Assembly: GCF_000772705.2 (NCBI RefSeq) | Contig: NZ_JSBW02000002.1 | Location: forward strand, 62,001-126,000 | Origin: Xanthomonas vasicola | Lineage (GTDB): Bacteria; Pseudomonadota; Gammaproteobacteria; Xanthomonadales; Xanthomonadaceae | DNA length: 64,000 bases | Direction of reading: 5' to 3' | Part shown: piece by piece, positions 62,047 to 64,000 of the stretch | How the letters are laid out: each line of letters begins with the position of its first letter | Position numbering within the stretch: position 1 is the stretch's first letter | Position numbers and translations under genes: made by a program | The notes under the pieces: model-generated | What the model saw: the letters and a program-made list of their open reading frames with translations, nothing else | Database searches by the model: none | Told to the model about the DNA's origin: nothing

Positions 62047-63603
62047 TCAGATGTCCCTCAACATGTCGCGCGAAAGATCGGCGCGCAATTGGGCACGCGC
62101 TTCCGCAGGTGCCGGCGCTGCCGGCTGCAATTGCTGCTGCTGTTGCTGCCAGTCCTGGCGCTGGCGCAGTACTTCGTCGGGGTTGTTGCCGTACTGCAGC
62201 GTGTTCTGCTGCGGGCTCACCCAGCCGCGGTCCTCGGCCTCGCCTTTGGCGTAAGCCTCCTTGAGCGGATCGATCCACGGCATGATCGGGCGCACGTATG
62301 TGGACGCCGCCAGATGCCGCAGCGTCCAGCCGCGCGGCATGCGCACCTTGCCGGACAGCACGGCCGCCTCGATAAAGCGCTGGCGTGTCGGGCGCACGAA
62401 CAAAGCAATGAAGCGCTCGGCCAGCATCAGGTAGCTGCCCCACTTCTCCACAAGCTCCTGGCGCTGCGCCGAATACGTGCCGTTGTAGTCCAGCGACAGG
62501 CTGGAGTAGCTCACGCCGATGCCGCCGGCAGCAGCGCGCAGCTGCTCCTTGCGCCAGGTTGCGGCATTCGGGTTCGGGCGGTCGGTGCCTAGGCTCTCGA
62601 TGGATTCGCCGGGCAGCAGGTCGTCAAAGATGGCGCCGGGCGCCATGCGCAGTTCGCGCACCGGCACGCCCTGCTTCATCAGCGCCACGCCGCCCAATCC
62701 TTCGCCCACGGGCTGGTATAGCTCGCCCGAGCCTTTCTTGATCTGGAACGTCATCGAAGCAGCCACCTTGGCCGCGATGCGCTCGGACTCTTCGTAGTCC
62801 TTGACGTCTTCAAAGCGCGACATCGCACTGGCGAACACGCTCAAGCCGCGCACCTGATGCAAGCGCTTGAGATTGGCGATGCAGTGCATCACCTCGGCGC
62901 TCACACGCTTGGTATCGGTGGTCCAGCCCAGCGGGTCGCCTGGGTGCTGCTTGTACACGTGGTAGGCCACCGGGCGCCCCCACGCGTTGCGCTCCACACC
63001 CTGCAAGATGTTGCGGGTTGGGTCGTTGAAGTCCAGCGGCACCAGGTCAGCCTCCAGCATCTCGATGCTGTAAGGCACGCCGCCGCCATGCTCTAGATAC
63101 GGCACACTGCCGCTGAGGTCCTGATAGAACGCCTCGCCATCGCGTAGCCAGCTGCGTGCCAGCAGTTGCTGGCACGCGCCGTAGTCGTGGGCACGGGTGA
63201 CTTCGGGCGCGTCCCACCACACGTCCCACAGCTCATCCAGCTGCAGCGCCAGTTCGCGGTTGATCGGCTGGCCTGGCAGACGCGGTGCAGACAGTACGTC
63301 GATGCCGGAGCCGACGGTGTTTTGCACCAGCACGTTGAGGGCGTTGTCGGCCAGGTCTAGATCGCGCTCCAAGTGGCGCGCTTGGTCACGTAGCTGGCGG
63401 GAGTCCATGCCGGCAATCGCGTTGCCGCTGCCCCAATCGCGGGCCAGCTTGCGGCTGCGCGATGGGCGGGTGACTTCATGGGCACGGGCCACCACACGCA
63501 GCTGCTGTTCGCGCACTGCAGTGCGCGCCTCGATAGCGCGCACGTTGCGGTCAGTGGAGATAGCGACACCGAGGCGCTCGCGGGCGATGCGTGCGGAGGC
63601 CAT
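62047..63603 (-). CDS. Portal protein (lambda gpB family)
   Basis: 518 residues. The N-terminus MASARIARERLGVAIS, NVLVQNTVGSGIDVLSA, DYEESERIAAKVAASMTFQI and VSYSSLSLDYNGTYSAQRQEL are features of the lambda-type portal. Start overlaps the gpW stop (TGATG). It forms the dodecameric DNA gate of the head. Confidence 0.92.
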   Translation of the reverse strand: MASARIARERLGVAISTDRNVRAIEARTAVREQQLRVVARAHEVTRPSRSRKLARDWGSGNAIAGMDSRQLRDQARHLERDLDLADNALNVLVQNTVGSGIDVLSAPRLPGQPINRELALQLDELWDVWWDAPEVTRAHDYGACQQLLARSWLRDGEAFYQDLSGSVPYLEHGGGVPYSIEMLEADLVPLDFNDPTRNILQGVERNAWGRPVAYHVYKQHPGDPLGWTTDTKRVSAEVMHCIANLKRLHQVRGLSVFASAMSRFEDVKDYEESERIAAKVAASMTFQIKKGSGELYQPVGEGLGGVALMKQGVPVRELRMAPGAIFDDLLPGESIESLGTDRPNPNAATWRKEQLRAAAGGIGVSYSSLSLDYNGTYSAQRQELVEKWGSYLMLAERFIALFVRPTRQRFIEAAVLSGKVRMPRGWTLRHLAASTYVRPIMPWIDPLKEAYAKGEAEDRGWVSPQQNTLQYGNNPDEVLRQRQDWQQQQQQLQPAAPAPAEARAQLRADLSRDMLRDI

Positions 63604-63818
63604 CAGGTCCGACCACCAAAATCAGCAGTGGCCCAGCGGGCGCGACGCCCCGGCTGGGCCACTCTATCTACGGCGGCCTGCCACTCCTGGCGACCCTTGC
63701 GGATCTCTGCCAGATCCGCGCGGGTGAGCACGCGCTCACCTAGCCGAACGCTCTGCCCCTGCAGCACGGCGATCTCTGCCTGCTGATACGTGGTGAGCAT
63801 TTCCTGAGCCGTCTTCAT
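63603..63818 (-). CDS. gpW-like head-tail connector protein
   Basis: 71 residues (MKTAQEMLTTYQQAEIAVLQGQ), a helical protein of the gpW size and pattern, directly before the portal gene as in lambda. gpW joins head and tail. No large terminase gene immediately precedes it, unlike lambda. Confidence 0.85.
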   Translation of the reverse strand: MKTAQEMLTTYQQAEIAVLQGQSVRLGERVLTRADLAEIRKGRQEWQAAVDRVAQPGRRARWATADFGGRT

Positions 63819-64000
63819 GACGAGTCAGGTTATTGAGAGCAGTGTCCCGCATCTATGCGAAAGTTGGCACAGCCTGAAGCGCAAACAGTTGATTTATATG
63901 AGCGTCCCTACCCGATTTGTCAATAGTTTGACCAACTTCTGGACTAATCGTCCCTCGGCGAAAGATACTTCCAACAATAACTAGCGAAAGGACGCACCGA
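63819..64000. other. Noncoding stretch at the right edge
   Basis: 182 bases less GC-rich than the operon. Stops occur in all minus frames, so no terminase gene ends here. It holds only the promoter-like element. Confidence 0.5.
63895..63923 (-). promoter_or_regulatory. Candidate sigma-70 promoter for the morphogenesis operon
   Basis: On the minus strand TTGACA (63923-63918) and an AT-rich -10 region CATATAAAT (63900-63892), spacer 17 to 19 depending on the -10 assignment. It lies about 75 bases before gpW. The -10 is not a perfect match. Confidence 0.4.

Noticed and set aside
63831..63893. Minus-strand open stretch before gpW, considered as the end of terminase
   Set aside because: It begins after a TAA at about 63893 and encodes only about 20 residues without any terminase pattern.

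Overview
The window is about 64 kb of a high-GC (roughly 63-65 %) gammaproteobacterial chromosome. Gene content and codon use (a phoP-phoQ pair of the xanthomonad kind, tandem RarD/YedA-type EamA exporters, coaX-birA, an MglA-like GTPase cluster, catalase-like peroxidase with cytochrome b561) point to Xanthomonas or a close relative. I name no species. The genus is inferred from family resemblance, not from a database search.

Region 1 (1-38828) is ordinary chromosome: the 3' part of an M17 aminopeptidase; an ECF sigma/anti-sigma pair divergent from a catalase-like peroxidase/cytochrome b561 operon, with two matching divergent ECF-type promoters between them; a ThuA-like protein; a NarL/DesR-type two-component system divergent from a MacAB-like export operon; a lipoprotein hydrolase; two EamA exporters; an orphan Rap1a-like secreted protein; an M28 peptidase; an MBL-fold hydrolase; trpS; a CsbD-like protein; a tandem pair of unlisted entericidin-type micro-lipoproteins; arginase; a roadblock/GTPase operon; tmk; tRNA-Thr(TGT); a SPOR protein; coaX-birA; a decayed mtfA-like pseudogene; a DUF1800/DUF1501 pair; phoQ-phoP with a PepSY-like neighbour; and dusA.

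Region 2 (about 38829-64000) is a lambda-like siphophage prophage integrated at the 5' end of dusA and running off the right edge. The integrase lies at the left end on the + strand. Next come AT-richer cargo genes of unknown role, two small phage genes and a D12-class adenine methylase. A single long minus-strand morphogenesis operon is read from right to left: gpW, portal, protease-capsid fusion, DUF2190 protein, a lysis cassette (muralytic protein, two membrane proteins, Rz, Rz1), neck proteins, tail tube, tail assembly chaperone with a likely -1 frameshift, tape measure, minor tail proteins, NlpC/P60 protein, tail hub (gpJ-like) and a large tail protein with a TIM-barrel-like region. Terminase, replication and repressor genes and the right attachment site must lie beyond the window.

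The most notable observations are the paired divergent ECF promoters, the T-TTT-TTC slippery site in the tail chaperone gene, the lysis genes embedded between head and neck genes, the prophage supplying dusA with a new start, and the unassigned cargo next to the integrase. Broken genes (sigma factor, mtfA) are flagged.
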